The position numbers and the translations under genes are program-made. A model generated the notes under the pieces. That model had not been told where the DNA came from. It saw nothing but the letters and a program-made list of their open reading frames with translations, and did no database searches. Below, piece by piece: positions 37,101 through 48,786 of a stretch of DNA of 64,000 nucleotides. Position 1 is the first letter of the stretch. Every line of letters begins with the position of its first letter. Source of the DNA: Pinus tabuliformis (Eukaryota > Streptophyta > Pinopsida > Pinales > Pinaceae); assembly GCA_031772625.1 (NCBI GenBank), contig CM062813.1:692302420-692366419 (forward strand), given 5' to 3'.

Positions 37101-37159
37101 TTAAGGACAAAGCAAGTTATGACCTTTTTCATTGTTTCTTCTTTACGCGGGTACACCAT
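28112..37159 (-). CDS. FRO: Ferric reductase/oxidase, complete eight-exon gene
   Basis: Exons: 36976-37159, 35124-35217, 34836-35033, 33334-33571, 32881-33208, 32103-32358, 30000-30703, 28112-28272. All borders are GT-AG, phases join, and the total is 2163 nt (720 aa plus stop). FRO proteins are flavocytochrome b-type membrane reductases that pass electrons from NADPH through FAD and two hemes to ferric or cupric ions. Visible features: heme histidines H207 and H221 (YHIWVAN, TLHG) and H282/H295 (YTHHLYVVF, SLHI), FAD motif HPFSIT at 370-375, GPYGP at 422-426, NADPH motif GGSGVTP at 442-448, and GSSVGVLVSGP near the C-terminus. Several hydrophobic helices are present, two of them in exon 7. 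The start is the first of two nearby ATGs (residues 1 and 10). No disabling change was seen. Which FRO paralogue it is cannot be told. Confidence 0.93.
30915..31212. repeat. 149-bp tandem duplication in FRO intron 6
   Basis: GCCAGGACATGTCCATAA recurs at 30924 and 31073, each followed by GATTTTTATT, GAGCAAGGTACTTATATTTT and CTCAGGCATTAC. The period is 149 bp. The units differ at scattered positions. Confidence 0.85.
31945..32125. repeat. Repeated copies of the FRO exon 6 donor region
   Basis: The sequence CATAAATAcCTCAGaAAGTAATTGGAAT at the true exon 6 donor (32103) is echoed twice just downstream in the intron (about 31950 and 31998). There it reads CATAAATATCTCAGGAAGTAATTGGAAT. On the coding strand the donor dinucleotide GT is AT in both extra copies, so they cannot serve as GT donors. 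Confidence 0.8.
33610..34560. repeat. 233-bp tandem array in FRO intron 3
   Basis: The marker ATGTYCAATATATG recurs at 33652, 33885, 34118 and 34351, an exact 233-bp spacing. Each unit carries TCTTAACAAAGTAC, TTTATGTCTATT, TTCATAAATTTGATGG and TTGACTTTGACTCTTCCAA. The reverse strand of each unit holds GGGTTCAATTCCCC-like sequence resembling a tRNA B box, so the unit may derive from a SINE. Four units are visible, the last slightly more diverged. Confidence 0.9.
35743..35986. repeat. Perfect-looking 122-bp tandem duplication in FRO intron 1
   Basis: TGCACTTCATATTTATATATTC begins at 35743 and again at 35865. The following 122 bases appear identical by eye, including GAATAGAGAAAACTATCAGATATA. 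The near-identity suggests a recent slippage or repair event, or an assembly duplication. Confidence 0.9.
36600..36975. repeat. Irregular direct repeats abutting the FRO exon 1 donor
   Basis: The module CTTCTTTGG, ACTATGAGAAGT, TATCAATA, AATCTGAAGAAATTATAC occurs four times, starting near 36641, 36747, 36819 and 36902, at uneven spacing. The last unit runs into the exon 1 donor (GAAATTATAC|CTGTG on the plus strand). Confidence 0.75.
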
Positions 37160-37965
37160 GCCTGATCAAGTTCTCCGGAAATAAGAATATACACACATAA
37201 TATAGCCCTCCTCAGATGCGACGATACATTCATAGATAATATAGGCAGAATATCCATGATACTGTTACAAAAGAAGAGCTTCAATTTCTTCTCTTGTGGA
37301 CCTGCAATCCCAGAGTGCGGAATATGTGGTACACATACTAACCTACCGAATATCGTATTTGAGAAATCATTGCGCAATCCACTTTTCCATATTTGTCCAT
37401 TCTGAATTGTTGAACCTGCGGTGCAGAAATCCATGATTTTGAACTCAACGGAAGCCAAAGTGCACCACACATAATTCACCCAAATGGGCAGAATAGGGAC
37501 CAAACTATACTTAGATTTTTATGGATTCAAAAGGATTGTTTTACCAGTATATGAATACCCCACATCCCACTAAGCCCAAGTGGTACAACATCAGCATCTT
37601 TATTCTCCACCGCAGAAGAAACCTTTAAAAAGCCTGGCACCGATTTGCTTGTATACCTGTATGGATTCGGATTTCTTTCTTGTCTCTGTGTATTGCAGCA
37701 TATATTTTGCGCAGAAAAGGAATATCGTTACGTTACTATTCAATTAGTAGTTTGCTGCAATGTATTTTCCTTAATTTATTTTTGTTTTTTAATATATTGA
37801 GGAAATTTATTTTAATTTAGTAGTCAAATTAACTTTTAAGGATAGTCATTTCTGGCTGCTATCTGCCAATGCAGATTGACTCTTCACTTTTATTCAAAGA
37901 AAATCATGCGACCTGGAATAACCTGTTGATGGTCAGTAAGGGAGTAGACTTCACTTCTGCCAAAT
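37160..37965 (-). promoter_or_regulatory. FRO upstream region
   Basis: This holds the 5' untranslated region and promoter by position. A 124-codon open frame (37129-37503) overlaps it in another frame and has no recognisable motif. No iron-response element could be identified with confidence. Confidence 0.5.
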
Positions 37966-38379
37966 ATTTCTTAACCTATTTACTCTTAACTTAGAATTTT
38001 AAGACATACTCCAAACCCTCATTTAATTTAGTGTTATGAAACATTTGAATAATAAAAATAAAAATAAATGTTTTTTTTTTTTTTTTTTTTTTTTTAAATT
38101 CATAAATTTAATAAATTTAAATTTTATTTTTGCTTTTAATTTTAATTTTATTAATCATTTATTTGTTTGTTTGGTTTTTTAAACTCATGAATTTAATTAA
38201 TTTAAACTCTGTTTTTGTTTGCTGATGTATAAATAAATTTAGTGTTATTAGTCATTACAGAATTTCAAGAAATTCCTACCAAAATTCAATAAAAAAATTT
38301 ATATATATATAAAAGTACTATTAAATAAAATAAAAAAAACCTGAGCTCATGATGTATTTTTGTTATTTCAATAATAAAT

Positions 38380-38890
38380 CATACGCATCTGGAATGAGAG
38401 GAATGGAAGTCCTCGTACGGATGGATACAATAATATGTCAACATTCATTTGCTGGTGACGGAAGTGACAGGTCAAAAAGTTGATTATAACTTCTTTTTTC
38501 CATTTGATCTTCAAATTGTATTATTATATCTCAATCGACTTATTATATTTCTTCAAATTATTATATGATATTGAATAACATAAGATTAGAAGTATGGGTA
38601 AGGGGAGATTGTTTACCATAATTTCTCCGTGCAATTATATGTCAAGGTTTATTGCGTTAAATAAATTTGTTAAAATAAATTTTTGGGTAGAATTCTCTTG
38701 TGCAAGTATATCTCAAGGTTTATTGTGATACACTTTGAATGAATAATGGAATCATGATAGTTGTTGGGAATTTTATCGTATTCTTTTTGGCTAGAATTCT
38801 CGCTTGCAATTATATCTCAAGGTTTATTGTGATACACTTTGATTAATGAATAGTGGAATCATGATAGTTGTTAGGAATTTTATCGGATTT
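38380..38890. repeat. Module U, first of four
   Basis: A roughly 500-bp module carrying ATACGCATCTGGAAT, GGAAGTCCT, GTCAACATTCATTT, GGTCAAAAAGTT and GGTTTATTG. Related copies lie at about 49155-49640, 53015-53500 and 63512-64000. The first and third are most alike, as are the second and fourth. The module was therefore duplicated before the large duplication. Confidence 0.75.
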
Positions 38891-39494
38891 ATATCTATAT
38901 AAGTGTAAAAAAAAAATGGATTTTATATAATACTTTTTTGAAAATATTAATTATTAATAGTTTTTTATTTTTAAATTAATATTTTTATGATTTATAATTA
39001 ATTAAATTAAATTATATAATTTATAAAAATAATTAAATTTACTGACAAAATGTTTTTAAGTAATTTTTTGTGTTTTCGCTGGGATGTTTTACATTGCAAA
39101 GTATTTGTCCGATATAATTATTAATACTGGAAACCGGTAAAAAAACAATTAATTTTATTTAAAATAATTTATTATAATATTAATTATTTATTCATAGGAA
39201 ATAATTAGTTATTAATTATAAATGAATCTATAAATGTATGCATAAAGTAAAAATAATAGTAACTAACCCTCATAACCGTGTTCAAAGTCATTTAAAATAA
39301 TAATAACACTATAAAATTAAACATCTGCTAAAGTGAATCTATTAATGTATTCATAGGTGAATCTATAAATGTGTGAATAGGGTAGGGTACACGAAGTGAA
39401 TCTTGGTTTATGTTCTTTAAAACACTTCGTCTCAAGTGAAACATTTCCTAAGTAGATGGTATTGTAGTCACCGCTCTCTAACCACTGGCTATGG

Positions 39495-39611
39495 ATGCAA
39501 CTTTCAGATTTTGGTCTTGCAGTAACAAGTGCAGGATGTGCTGGTAACACAAATATTGATCTAGTAGGGACATTGGGATATGTAGCTTCAGAATACATGC
39601 TTGATGGTAAG
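39495..39611 (+). pseudogene. Receptor-like kinase exon fragment
   Basis: The reading [16 protein letters not shown], then [16 protein letters not shown], followed by a GTAAGT donor. It covers the protein-kinase activation segment: the DFG metal-binding motif, the GTLGY loop and the APE motif, here ASE. It resembles plant receptor-like cytoplasmic kinases. No other kinase exon is recognisable nearby. It lies at the left end of the extra block in copy A, so it may be a captured gene fragment. Confidence 0.7.
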
Positions 39612-41950
39612 TCTCTAATAAAGAAATTAGATCCAATTTTGAATTTCCGTCATTGTTCGCATATATATAGTGATATATAGTGTAGTAGAGATTAAAATAT
39701 TAGTCCACCTACAATGATGTATTACCTGGAGTGTTGAAAGTATCTACAGGCCACAGTACAACAAATTACAATGCATGATCATTATAGATACACAATAGAT
39801 TCGAGTTTTATTTTAGAGAACAAACATTTGTCTAGTAAAATGCTGAATGATATTTGTGGTTGAGTTTGAAACCAATTATAAAGAATCTAAATTTTCCAGT
39901 TGTCTTAATTTTGTATAAACATACCACAATAGATACATACCTGTAGCAAGGGTCAAATTGGATGCCTTTCAATAAAACCAAATTCATTGCTACTTTAAAT
40001 TTTGGTTCAGATACAAGTTAAAATCAATGTCTATCTCTTTTTAGTCTTAAAAGAGGTTACATATAAAAATATGCATTTACCTTGGACACATGACATGAAA
40101 ATGAACCTTTTGTCATGTTTTGTCTACTATAAAGTTATCTTGCATCTTAAAAGTTGGAGTGTTCGTGTGAGGATTCATTATGAAAATTTCTCTTGTGTGC
40201 AAAATGATGTGTGTTTGGTATCCTACAAGTCTTCTAATTCATCGGACACATGCCTAGGGGGTCATGTGTTATGAATCCCACATGTTGGACATGGATTTGT
40301 GAGGATGAGTTTGGCACATGTCCGGTTCATGTTTGGTATCTTACAAGTCTTCTAAGTTAGATGACACACACCTAGGGGGTCATGTGTCACAATTTCCACA
40401 TGTCAGACATGGATTCGTGAGGACGAGTTCAGGGCATGTGCCAAACTCATGTTCGACATGTGCTCTAAATGTGTCCCAATTTTAGGACACATGTTTGTCA
40501 AAAGTGGCCCGTGGGTTTTAAAAGGTGACTTGTCTGTCTTTTTTCCTCATTTCATTTAGTAGGTTGAAGTTCGTAGGCATTTTGGAGTGCATTTGAGGGT
40601 TATAGTGTAGCTTTGAAAGGATTCCAAGTGCACACTCATCATATGGGTGAGGGTGCGTTAGCACACTCGACTGTCAAGGCCGCCATCGACGGAGTCACTC
40701 ACTATTCATATGGTGAGGGTCCTCTCCTCTCCTCTCCCTCTCCTCTCCTCTCCCTCTCCTCTCCCTTATGGTCGAGCACCCTAAAGGGTCCTTAACAGTC
40801 GAGTACCTAAAGGGACGGAGTCACTCACTATTCATATGGTGAGGTCCTCTCCTCTCCTCTCCCTCTCCCTTATGTGTATGGTGTATGTGCACATCAACCT
40901 CCGTCTTATTTCTAAATAGAGGGAAGAGTGGTTGAAGGGAAAGACAAAGATGTGGGATGTGTTTCCTAATGATATGGGGTTTGGATGGTAGTGTTGAGTT
41001 GGCATTAGCAAACTTGGATCTTAATGAACCAGTGCTAGAGCCATTCAATTTCGTTGATGGTGATCCAGTTGAGGGTTCATTCTCCACATCAACATATGCA
41101 TTGATTGGATTGGATATAGATGAGGAAGAGAAGGGGGAGGATGGAGGAGAGAGTCATGGAAGTGATGCTGATTTTGATGATTCTAACATGGAGAAGGGTT
41201 ATTGACAATCACAAGCTATGAGATTCTTCCATTTACGGTTCTAGTATCTACCTTATCTTGTATTTTTCATTGACATTCCCAGTCGTAGTAATAGTGACTC
41301 ATTATTTATGTAATACATTTCAATTTTAATGACTTAATGAGAAACTATAGTTTATGGTTCTAATTTCTTGTGTTTTTCACTTGAACGTCATTGACTTAGG
41401 ACAAGTAAGTACTAAGTAGTATTTAGTTGCATGATCGAATTTGTATCATGTAAATGTTCTAGTTTCTAAATTCTAACAAAACTTGAATCTTTATGTCTAT
41501 AATTTCTATTTGTGTAATTTGTTATTTTCTTTTAAGGTATATATATAAACCCTGTTCTTAGTGTCTTGTTATTGGGGTCACCATGTCATGTGTTAGACAC
41601 TTGTATTTTAGTGTCCTTCGTGTCTCGTATCATTGTGTCATGTAACTTAGGTATGGAGTGATAACTTTTAGTGGTTGAAGATTTCTAGGGGATGACGTGA
41701 AACTTGATCAATATAGAGATGAAAAAATTTATAATTTTCTTTTGAAAAAGGGAATAATTGATTTGTGCATTTGGGTTCTTTTGATGAGCTCTAGACCTTT
41801 ACCAAGTCTTAGTTTGTTAGAATATCATGTTACCTTATTGTTCAACCAACACCAATTCTACATTGTGCTCACCCTTTGGCATGTGCCTTTCTATAACACA
41901 TCCCCTACTATCCCTAGCCCCAACTAAGGGTAGAAGGAGGCAGTTATTAA
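39612..41950. other. Extra block of copy A, left part
   Basis: A 118-bp tandem duplication lies at about 40213-40440, with CACCTAGGGGGTCATGTGT-like sequence in both units. A CT-rich tract of TCCTCTCC repeats at about 40728-40870 is duplicated together with GTCACTCACTATTCATATGGTGAGG. An acidic 82-codon ORF at 40960-41205 has no recognised motif. Nothing else was assigned. Confidence 0.5.
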
Positions 41951-41952
41951 GC

Positions 41953-43446
41953 TGACCCAACCTCCAAAGTCTTGTTATGGAAATGGGGTCTAAATTTTTC
42001 GACCTTTTTCGACTTTCTTAAGACTTAAAACAAATGATGTTGTTGTGTTCGTCTTGTCAAGACCTTTATGAAAATATAAGATTTGTCTCAATACGATTCT
42101 CGGATCAAAATATATGGCCATTCGAAGATTAGCCTATCAGATAGTGCCATGTCGTCTTGATTTGCCATGTGGTGTCCACAAGCTATCTGAGTTAGCCACC
42201 TCATCGCCACATGGCAGCGTTACCTTAGTCGTCGGCCCGTTCATACCGGGTCATAAATTAACCCCTCTCTACGACCACATCACACCGAGATTAAAATCCC
42301 AACAGATTCCATTGTGATTCCCCACTGAAACTGCTCGAAAAGATCTTCTGCGGTTACACAGATCCTTGGTAGACCTCCTCCATGCGTCCCATCGTCATTT
42401 GCTAATGCAGCACGTTCGGGCTCCACCACACCATGTTGTCCCGACCCATTCTCTTCTGCGAGGCTTGCAATCCACCAAGGTTTCGTGGAAGTCCACCTGG
42501 CTACTCACCACCTCAACTCCACTCTAACCAATCATGTGGTTGTGGTCCCTTATGCCTGTGTAGGTGGGCTTCGCCATGCCACATCACCCTGGGGACTAAA
42601 TCTCAGCGGGGTTGCACCTTACTCCAACATAAATTGCGGGGTACATGGTCCCGGGGTGATGTCACCCTCCACATGGCCCCACACTAGGTATGCCATGTGT
42701 CACTTAGATCCAGTCCACTTGGGACCACAAAACCCCCGAATTCAAGTAACACGTGTCTACCTTCCAGGATGTCTCATGGCTCTGATTCCAAGTCACTTTC
42801 CACACTAATTGGGGGTCCTGCTTGGCCCTCTGCTGCATAGTAAGTTCAAATTTCACGTTATAAGTGTTTTGGGGGTCCTCTGCCTCACCGTGCCAATCGT
42901 TGAACAACCGACCCCACCCGCCATGTCATCTCAACAATTCATTCCTGGTGGGATTTGCCAAGCCTCCCATCGTAATCTCTGGGACACGTGGTCAGCGCTA
43001 ACAGTTCGCGACATTCGACAACTAGGACCTCTCTTGCATGTGCTTGTGGACATGGATCCTGGCCATATGGTTTATAAGACATGCGCCTCCGTGCTCCTCT
43101 GAGCCCTAACTTCTAGACCCACAACACATGCATATAAGAAGATAGATTGGGCTCTTTCACCCTTGACGCTTGGTTACAATGCCTGCGCATAGGGACAAGG
43201 GCCAAACCTCTTAACACCTTATGCTAATCCCCTGCTCGTTTCCATAAAAGTTTATACATATAGCGGTAAAGCTCTTTAAGAGCTATCCCTCTTGAGCTTA
43301 AATTGTGTTCGCATACACAGTACTCGCGCTATCCTTCCTGAGCTTTAGAGGCTTTGACACCTTTGCTGACCTATTCATATTGGTAATTCCACTAAGTTTA
43401 CAACTCTGGACGATAAGGAGGGGTGGTTTTATTGTACTTGTTAACA
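41953..43446. repeat. Possible solo LTR
   Basis: A GC-richer block begins TGTTATGGAAATGG and ends CTTGTTAACA, giving TG...CA ends. It contains CATATAAGAAGATAG at about 43124 as a possible TATA region. No matching target duplication or second LTR was found. Open frames on both strands within it lack motifs. The call is tentative. Confidence 0.3.
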
Positions 43447-43712
43447 CCGGTTAAATTTCATTTTGTCTATATGCTCTCCAGAATTTATCTGCAATGTGTT
43501 TTCAGAACTTTATTTACCATGTTTGTTGTACCATCGATTTGCAAATGGGAAAAAATGTACCAATCACTTTGAAAATAAATATACTTATCACTTGTAATTG
43601 TTTTGTGCACTCCATGCAAATGCACACTATCCTTGACCGAAGAAAATGAGTCATTACCTGTATGTTTTGAGATCGTTTCGATATAAAATTTTCGAAGATT
43701 TTCAGCAAACTT

Positions 43713-43795
43713 GTCCTGACGATGAACCACACTGGTTGGTTCGAAACGCGCCGACAAATGATTTATCTTGTGATTTTCGCCGAAGATCTTCTCTT
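43713..43795 (+). ncRNA. Hammerhead-ribozyme-like insert, copy 2
   Basis: Intact core CTGACGA, hairpin GAACCA-loop-TGGTTC, then GAAAC GC GCC and GACAA, with TTGTC upstream able to form helix I with GACAA. The cleavage triplet is GCC instead of the GTC of copy 1, which should weaken or abolish cleavage. The tail (TGTGATTTTCGCCGAAGATCTTCTCT) matches that of copy 1. No clear target duplication was found. Each copy has one disabling-looking change at a different position, so the ancestral sequence probably had a full core. Confidence 0.55.
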
Positions 43796-44637
43796 AAACA
43801 TTTGTCTCCTATTTCAATAGGTGGTTGAAATTATTTTATGCAACACTCCCCTTTAATTACAAAAAACAAAAATTTAAACTAAGATATTTTCTAGTCTGAG
43901 TCTAAGCTATGCTTACAATTTAATTTTTTTTTTACATTAGTTGGATTTCCTTTTCTTTTTTTCATTGCTTTAGCTTTGTCTTTTTGTTGTAAGCTTCAGA
44001 TTTCAGTGTCTTTATTGGCTAGTGCAACTGTTCGATTGTTCCAAGTTGTCCATGCATGTCCTCTATTTCTTCAAAAATTGGCTTGTATGTAAACGACTAC
44101 CACATGTCACCTTCCATAGCTTGCTCTTCATCAATTTGTTCCAAAATAAATCATAAAAATATTTTGTCTCTCATGGACACTATTGCATGGAAATTTCATT
44201 AACATTTTTATTTTCTACAACATCCATGTTGCCTTCAACATTCATTGTTGCAACTTCTATGAAAACATCATTAATACATGGTGTTTCAAGCCATGTTTCA
44301 AGAAGTTTTAGTGTGAGAGATTCTCAATGAATACATCAACCTCTTTTTCAATGAAAATAAGTTATTGTAGCATATGCTGCTAATCAATGCCAACGGCATG
44401 TCCGTGTTTATTTCAAAATGATTTAATGTATGTAACATCATCTACAATATAATAGATAACGAGAATGTACTATAGATATTTATTTATCTCAATGATAACT
44501 TGAGATTCTTCCAGTTATGAGAAAAGAGTAAAATATTTAAAATAGAACATGGACTATAGAAATTTATCTGAATGATAACTTGAGATTCTTGAAATTCTTA
44601 TCCCACGCTACATACCATTTCAGTGTATGTAAATGAA
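43796..44637. other. Unassigned spacer in copy A extra block
   Basis: AT-rich, no gene or element border recognised. Confidence 0.5.
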
Positions 44638-44805
44638 ATTTTTTTTTTTGTAAGCTTAGGTGGGACCTTCTCATTTTCGAGTTTTTACATGTCCGTTATT
44701 CACCCCATTTCCAGGGAGGGTAGCACAAGAATCGAACCCAAGATCTCCGGTTCGGTGAGACTTCATTTCCACGGCCATTGCCACTTGATCAATTTAATCT
44801 TAATT
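44638..44805 (-). mobile_element. Candidate tRNA-derived SINE
   Basis: Read on the minus strand: GATCAAGTGGCAATGG (A-box-like), then GGGTTCGATTCTTG (B-box-like), a unique body and a terminal run of As (T run at 44638-44650 on the plus strand). Length and order fit a plant SINE transcribed by RNA polymerase III. No target duplication could be seen. Confidence 0.5.
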
Positions 44806-44848
44806 TTGACGGATTTGATTACCTATTGTGCAAATGCTAGTAATTACA

Positions 44849-44935
44849 CTATAAAATTAAACATCTACTAAAGTGAATCTATTAATGTATTATAGGTGAA
44901 TCTATAAGTGTGTGCATAGGGTAGGGTAGATGAAC
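44849..44935. repeat. Direct repeat of 39309-39400 bordering the extra block
   Basis: ACACTATAAAATTAAACATC, AAGTGAATCTATTAATGTAT and AGGGTAGGGTA are found at both ends of the 5.4-kb block absent from copy B. Copy B has a single version at 54775-54870. Confidence 0.8.
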
Positions 44936-46532
44936 CCTTAGGACCTTGAACGACCTTGTTCCCAGTTTTAGGACTTCACTTGGGAGCATAAAATGCCAAA
45001 ATTTAACTCAACATAAAATTTTAAAGGATAGTTTTAAAAATATGTTATTAAGTTTTTAATTAAGATCTAACTTTTAATTGAGGTTTTTAAAGTTTATAGG
45101 TTTTTTATACATAGAAGTTTATAATTGTTTTTTACACAGAACTTTATAAATTTTTTAAATAAAGTTGTCATTTTAGAGGTAATTTTTTTTATATTAACAA
45201 GAAATAATATTTTTAATTGAGGTTTTAAAAGTTTTTAGATTTTTTTTTTAAGTTGTCATTTTAGAGGTAATTTTTTTTTGTATTAACGAGAAATAATATT
45301 TTTAATTGAGGTTTTAAAAGTTTTTAGATTTTTTTTATAGAGTTACAATTTTTAGGGTTGTTTTAGAAGTGAAATGGGTGAAAATGTAAAAATGAGTTAA
45401 ATTTTTGGGACAAATGTGGCTATGAAATTTCAAGTTTTCCTCTTTTATCGAATTGAAACCCTCAAAATTTATATAACCACTATGAATTTTGATTTGGAGT
45501 AAAGAAAAAATTATGGAGAATTATGTTGTTGTCCTAATAATATTGTTTGCAAAAATATTTAATATTATATAATATGTCAATTTTCCATTCAATGAAATGC
45601 TTACCTTTGGAAATTTTCATACATCTTAAGATGTATGCATGCGTTCACATAGCATAACTTAGTCTCACACACACACACACATATGAGCATGATTTACACG
45701 TCAAGTTCAGGAAAGGTGTTTTTCAACTATTTAAATAAATTGAAAAACCAAAAATACCGTTTTGAAGAGGAATTTTAAACAAAGATAATGCTATTTTTTG
45801 AAGATTTTTTTAGTTATGAATATTTTATGGTATTGATGTTTTATTCAACCTCTTTAAAATTGTAAAAAAAAAAAAAAAAATCAAACATTGTGTTTAAAAG
45901 AAATGAGATGAAAAATATCATATGATTTTGAAAATGTCAAACTCATATGTCATTGGAAATACAACATGATAAACTCAACCACCTAAGGACAACTTTTGCC
46001 CTAAGTCTGCTAAGGTACTAAATGGTGTTGCGGAGAATTATAAAACTCTATTTTTTAGGTCCTCCATGCTAAAAACACTTGATCCAGCATTTGAAATTCA
46101 AATTTCAAATGGATTTAAGAAACCCTCATCGAGTTAAACAATCGAGCTATCATAATTATCTAAAAAGAAAAATGAAGCCTCTCAATACTTTTCTTTAAGC
46201 AAATTATAAATTTATTTATTCCACTAATATTATTTATAAATATTCAAATATATTCTAAACTTAATTTTCTAAATTTTATTTTATTTTACCATGAAAATAA
46301 TTATAACAATAATAATATATAGATAACTTTCTATAAAATATTTTAAATGATAAATTATTTATTGTTTTGATTTTAAAAATAACATATTTTTTGTAATTAT
46401 TCATTATATAATTTTTTGATATAGAAATTTTCAATAAAAATAAATCAAATTATAATAAATAAATAAATAAAACAACAAACTAAATTAAATTAAATTTTAT
46501 AGTATTATTATTTTAAAAATAATTTCAAGAGT

Positions 46533-46563
<31 letters not shown>

Positions 46564-46746
46564 CTTGGCCCTTGTGTAGACTGAGGAGAAAATTGAGCGC
46601 AATCACATTTTACAGGTTGAGAGAGATTTATAACAGCAGATGCCATTGCATCCATTACCAACTATATTAATTATAACTTACAACTATTACAACTTCATTA
46701 ATTATTATTGCACTCATTTTTTATTGAACAAGTGGATATATATATA

Positions 46747-46781
<35 letters not shown>

Positions 46782-46789
46782 ATATATAT

Positions 46790-47983
46790 CAGTGTTTTTA
46801 AAACTGTTTTTAAAAACCGGTTATTGGTCTAACCAATCGGTTAGCAAGCCTGCCGGTCTAAACCGGCCAAAAAACCCGGTTGATTAGCCCATTTCTCCTT
46901 TTTTTTGCCCTAACCGGAGCTAATCGGCCGGTTTAGGACGGAACTGACCAGTTTTGTCCTAAACCGGCCGGTTGGAGGCACGCCCACTGTAAAGTTAAAA
47001 AAGCGGAATTCTGACCGTGTTTTAGGGGTTTTGGGGGGAACTAAGGGTGTTTTCCGTCCAAAAACACCCTCTCCAAGCCTTTAAAAGGTCCCTCTCACTC
47101 TCATTTGTCTCACACAACTGATTTGGAGTGTTTGTGAGTTTGTTTGTGAGCTTGGAGAGTGTTGAGTTTTTGTTGAAGTAGTCATCTTGGAGTTGGGATT
47201 GGAGCTATTTTAGAGATAGTGTGTAGCTGTCAGTGGAGTTTTCATCTTCAAGAGGAGGCTAAGGAAGCTAGTTTGCATTTCCAGGTAGTCATCATGCATC
47301 CAAAAGCCAGAGATATTGTATGGGCTCATTTTGATATGATTGATGGCAAAATGATCTACAAATATTGCCAAAAATCCATTCAAGGAGGAGGTATTAACAA
47401 GTTCAAGCAACACTTGGCTGGGATAGGAGACCATGTAGAGCCATGCAAAGCACCAAATGAAATAATAGGGCATATTAGGGTAGAATACCTTCAGAAGTTT
47501 GAGACTGAAGTCACTGAACCAATAGAGAAGTTTTTTACTGCAAGTTTGGGAGTCGAGACTCAAGCAACTGAGTTTGATCATGATGAATCATGAGAAGTTT
47601 CAAGTGATAATGTTGATCACTATTATAGTATTATCACATATGCTAGTCTTGTAGTAGGCCACTGACCCCATAGTTTGTAGGCTTTGTTTTTGCACTCTAT
47701 AGGCCATTTAGAGCCTCATTGCTTCATTGCTTATGTATTTTGTCGATGATATGTATTGCACTCGGTGCCATTTTGATATATTCACCTTTACATGGTATAT
47801 AAATGAGCAATATTTGCATATTTTGTCTCTATTGGCTTGGAATCATGGTTTTAAATCTTAAAAATAGTTTTTTTCATTTAAAAAAAATTATTTAATGTAT
47901 TTTTCTAAAACCGGTTCGTTTAGATCAAACTAGTCCCCGTTAGACTGGTTCCGGTCAGTGAACCGGTTCCGGTTTTAAAAACG
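46790..47983 (+). mobile_element. hAT-family DNA transposon derivative, 1.2 kb
   Basis: It starts CAGTGTTTTTAAAAC and ends with the near-inverse GGTTTTAAAAACG. Many CCGGTT-type subterminal motifs lie at both ends. It sits inside a TA microsatellite, so an 8-bp duplication would be ATATATAT but cannot be proven. Copy B of the large duplication has the same flanks without it, at about 62300-62350. Only a BED zinc-finger fragment is encoded; no transposase catalytic or dimerisation domain remains. Confidence 0.8.
47294..47593 (+). CDS. BED zinc-finger remnant of a hAT transposase
   Basis: The reading MHPKARDIVWAHFDMIDGK, then INKFKQHLAGIGDHVEPC, has the BED-finger pattern that binds DNA at the N-terminus of hAT transposases. 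The first zinc cysteine appears replaced (IYKYC where KCxYC is usual), so the finger is probably not functional. The ORF stops after about 100 codons. An in-frame ATG at 47219 would add 25 residues. Confidence 0.7.
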   Translation: MHPKARDIVWAHFDMIDGKMIYKYCQKSIQGGGINKFKQHLAGIGDHVEPCKAPNEIIGHIRVEYLQKFETEVTEPIEKFFTASLGVETQATEFDHDES

Positions 47984-48743
47984 TATATATATATATATAT
48001 ATAACCAAGATAATCATGTTTATTAACTCTTCAATGAATTTTATAAAATATACATTTCCAGTATTTTCAAATTCACATTTTTGAGTTACACTTCATAAAA
48101 AATTATATTACTTATTAAAATCAAATTGATAAATTTTCTTACGTTCAATCAATTTATTGTTTAAATTATATTTATAATAAATTTATTATTTAAATTATAA
48201 CATTGAAAATTTAAATTATATTAAAAATAATTTTCAAGTTACTAAATTATAAATATAAGAATATTACAATTTCAAATGCAAGAGGGACATAGTCATTTTT
48301 CAAATTTATACATCAAAACGCTAGAAATATAATGAGAAATTAATCCACCCCATTGTCAATTCCCTATTGGAATATAATTAGTAACTAAATTTAGTTTTTT
48401 TTTTTAACTATCAAATACTTACAATTTTAAAGTTTGCATATCATTATTGATATTTACATAAATTTAAAATTTCTATTTTTAAGAGTCTCAACAGCTCAAT
48501 CACCAAAATGTGACCTTTTTTCACTAAAAAGATATTACCCAGCTCCATGCTATCAACCAAATATCATCCATGACAAATAGTAAACTCAAAGTTAATAGAT
48601 TTATTATAAAAAATTTATTAAATAATATATAATTATTTAGCCTTTTTATGTTATATTTTTTTATTTATTTTATTTTAAAATTTATAAATATATTTGCATA
48701 ATGAAAACACTCAAAAATCATTATTTTAAAATTTACTTTCAAA

Positions 48744-48786
<43 letters not shown>

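Noticed and set aside
37129-37503. 124-codon minus-strand ORF upstream of FRO
   Set aside because: It overlaps FRO exon 1 in another frame and has no recognisable domain; most likely 5' untranslated sequence.
40960-41205. Acidic 82-codon ORF as a transposase C-terminus
   Set aside because: The only support is acidic composition and a DLNEP motif; no dimerisation domain or element ends could be found.
42114-43102. Several overlapping plus-strand ORFs in the GC-richer block
   Set aside because: Different frames overlap heavily, no motif or splice pattern is present, and the block looks more like an LTR.
44638-44805. SINE candidate as a functional tRNA gene
   Set aside because: The B-box-like motif is present, but no cloverleaf could be formed and a poly(A) run ends the unit.
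46500-46561. TA run as a regulatory or origin element
   Set aside because: TA microsatellites recur at many places in the duplicated AT-rich DNA and vary in length between copies.
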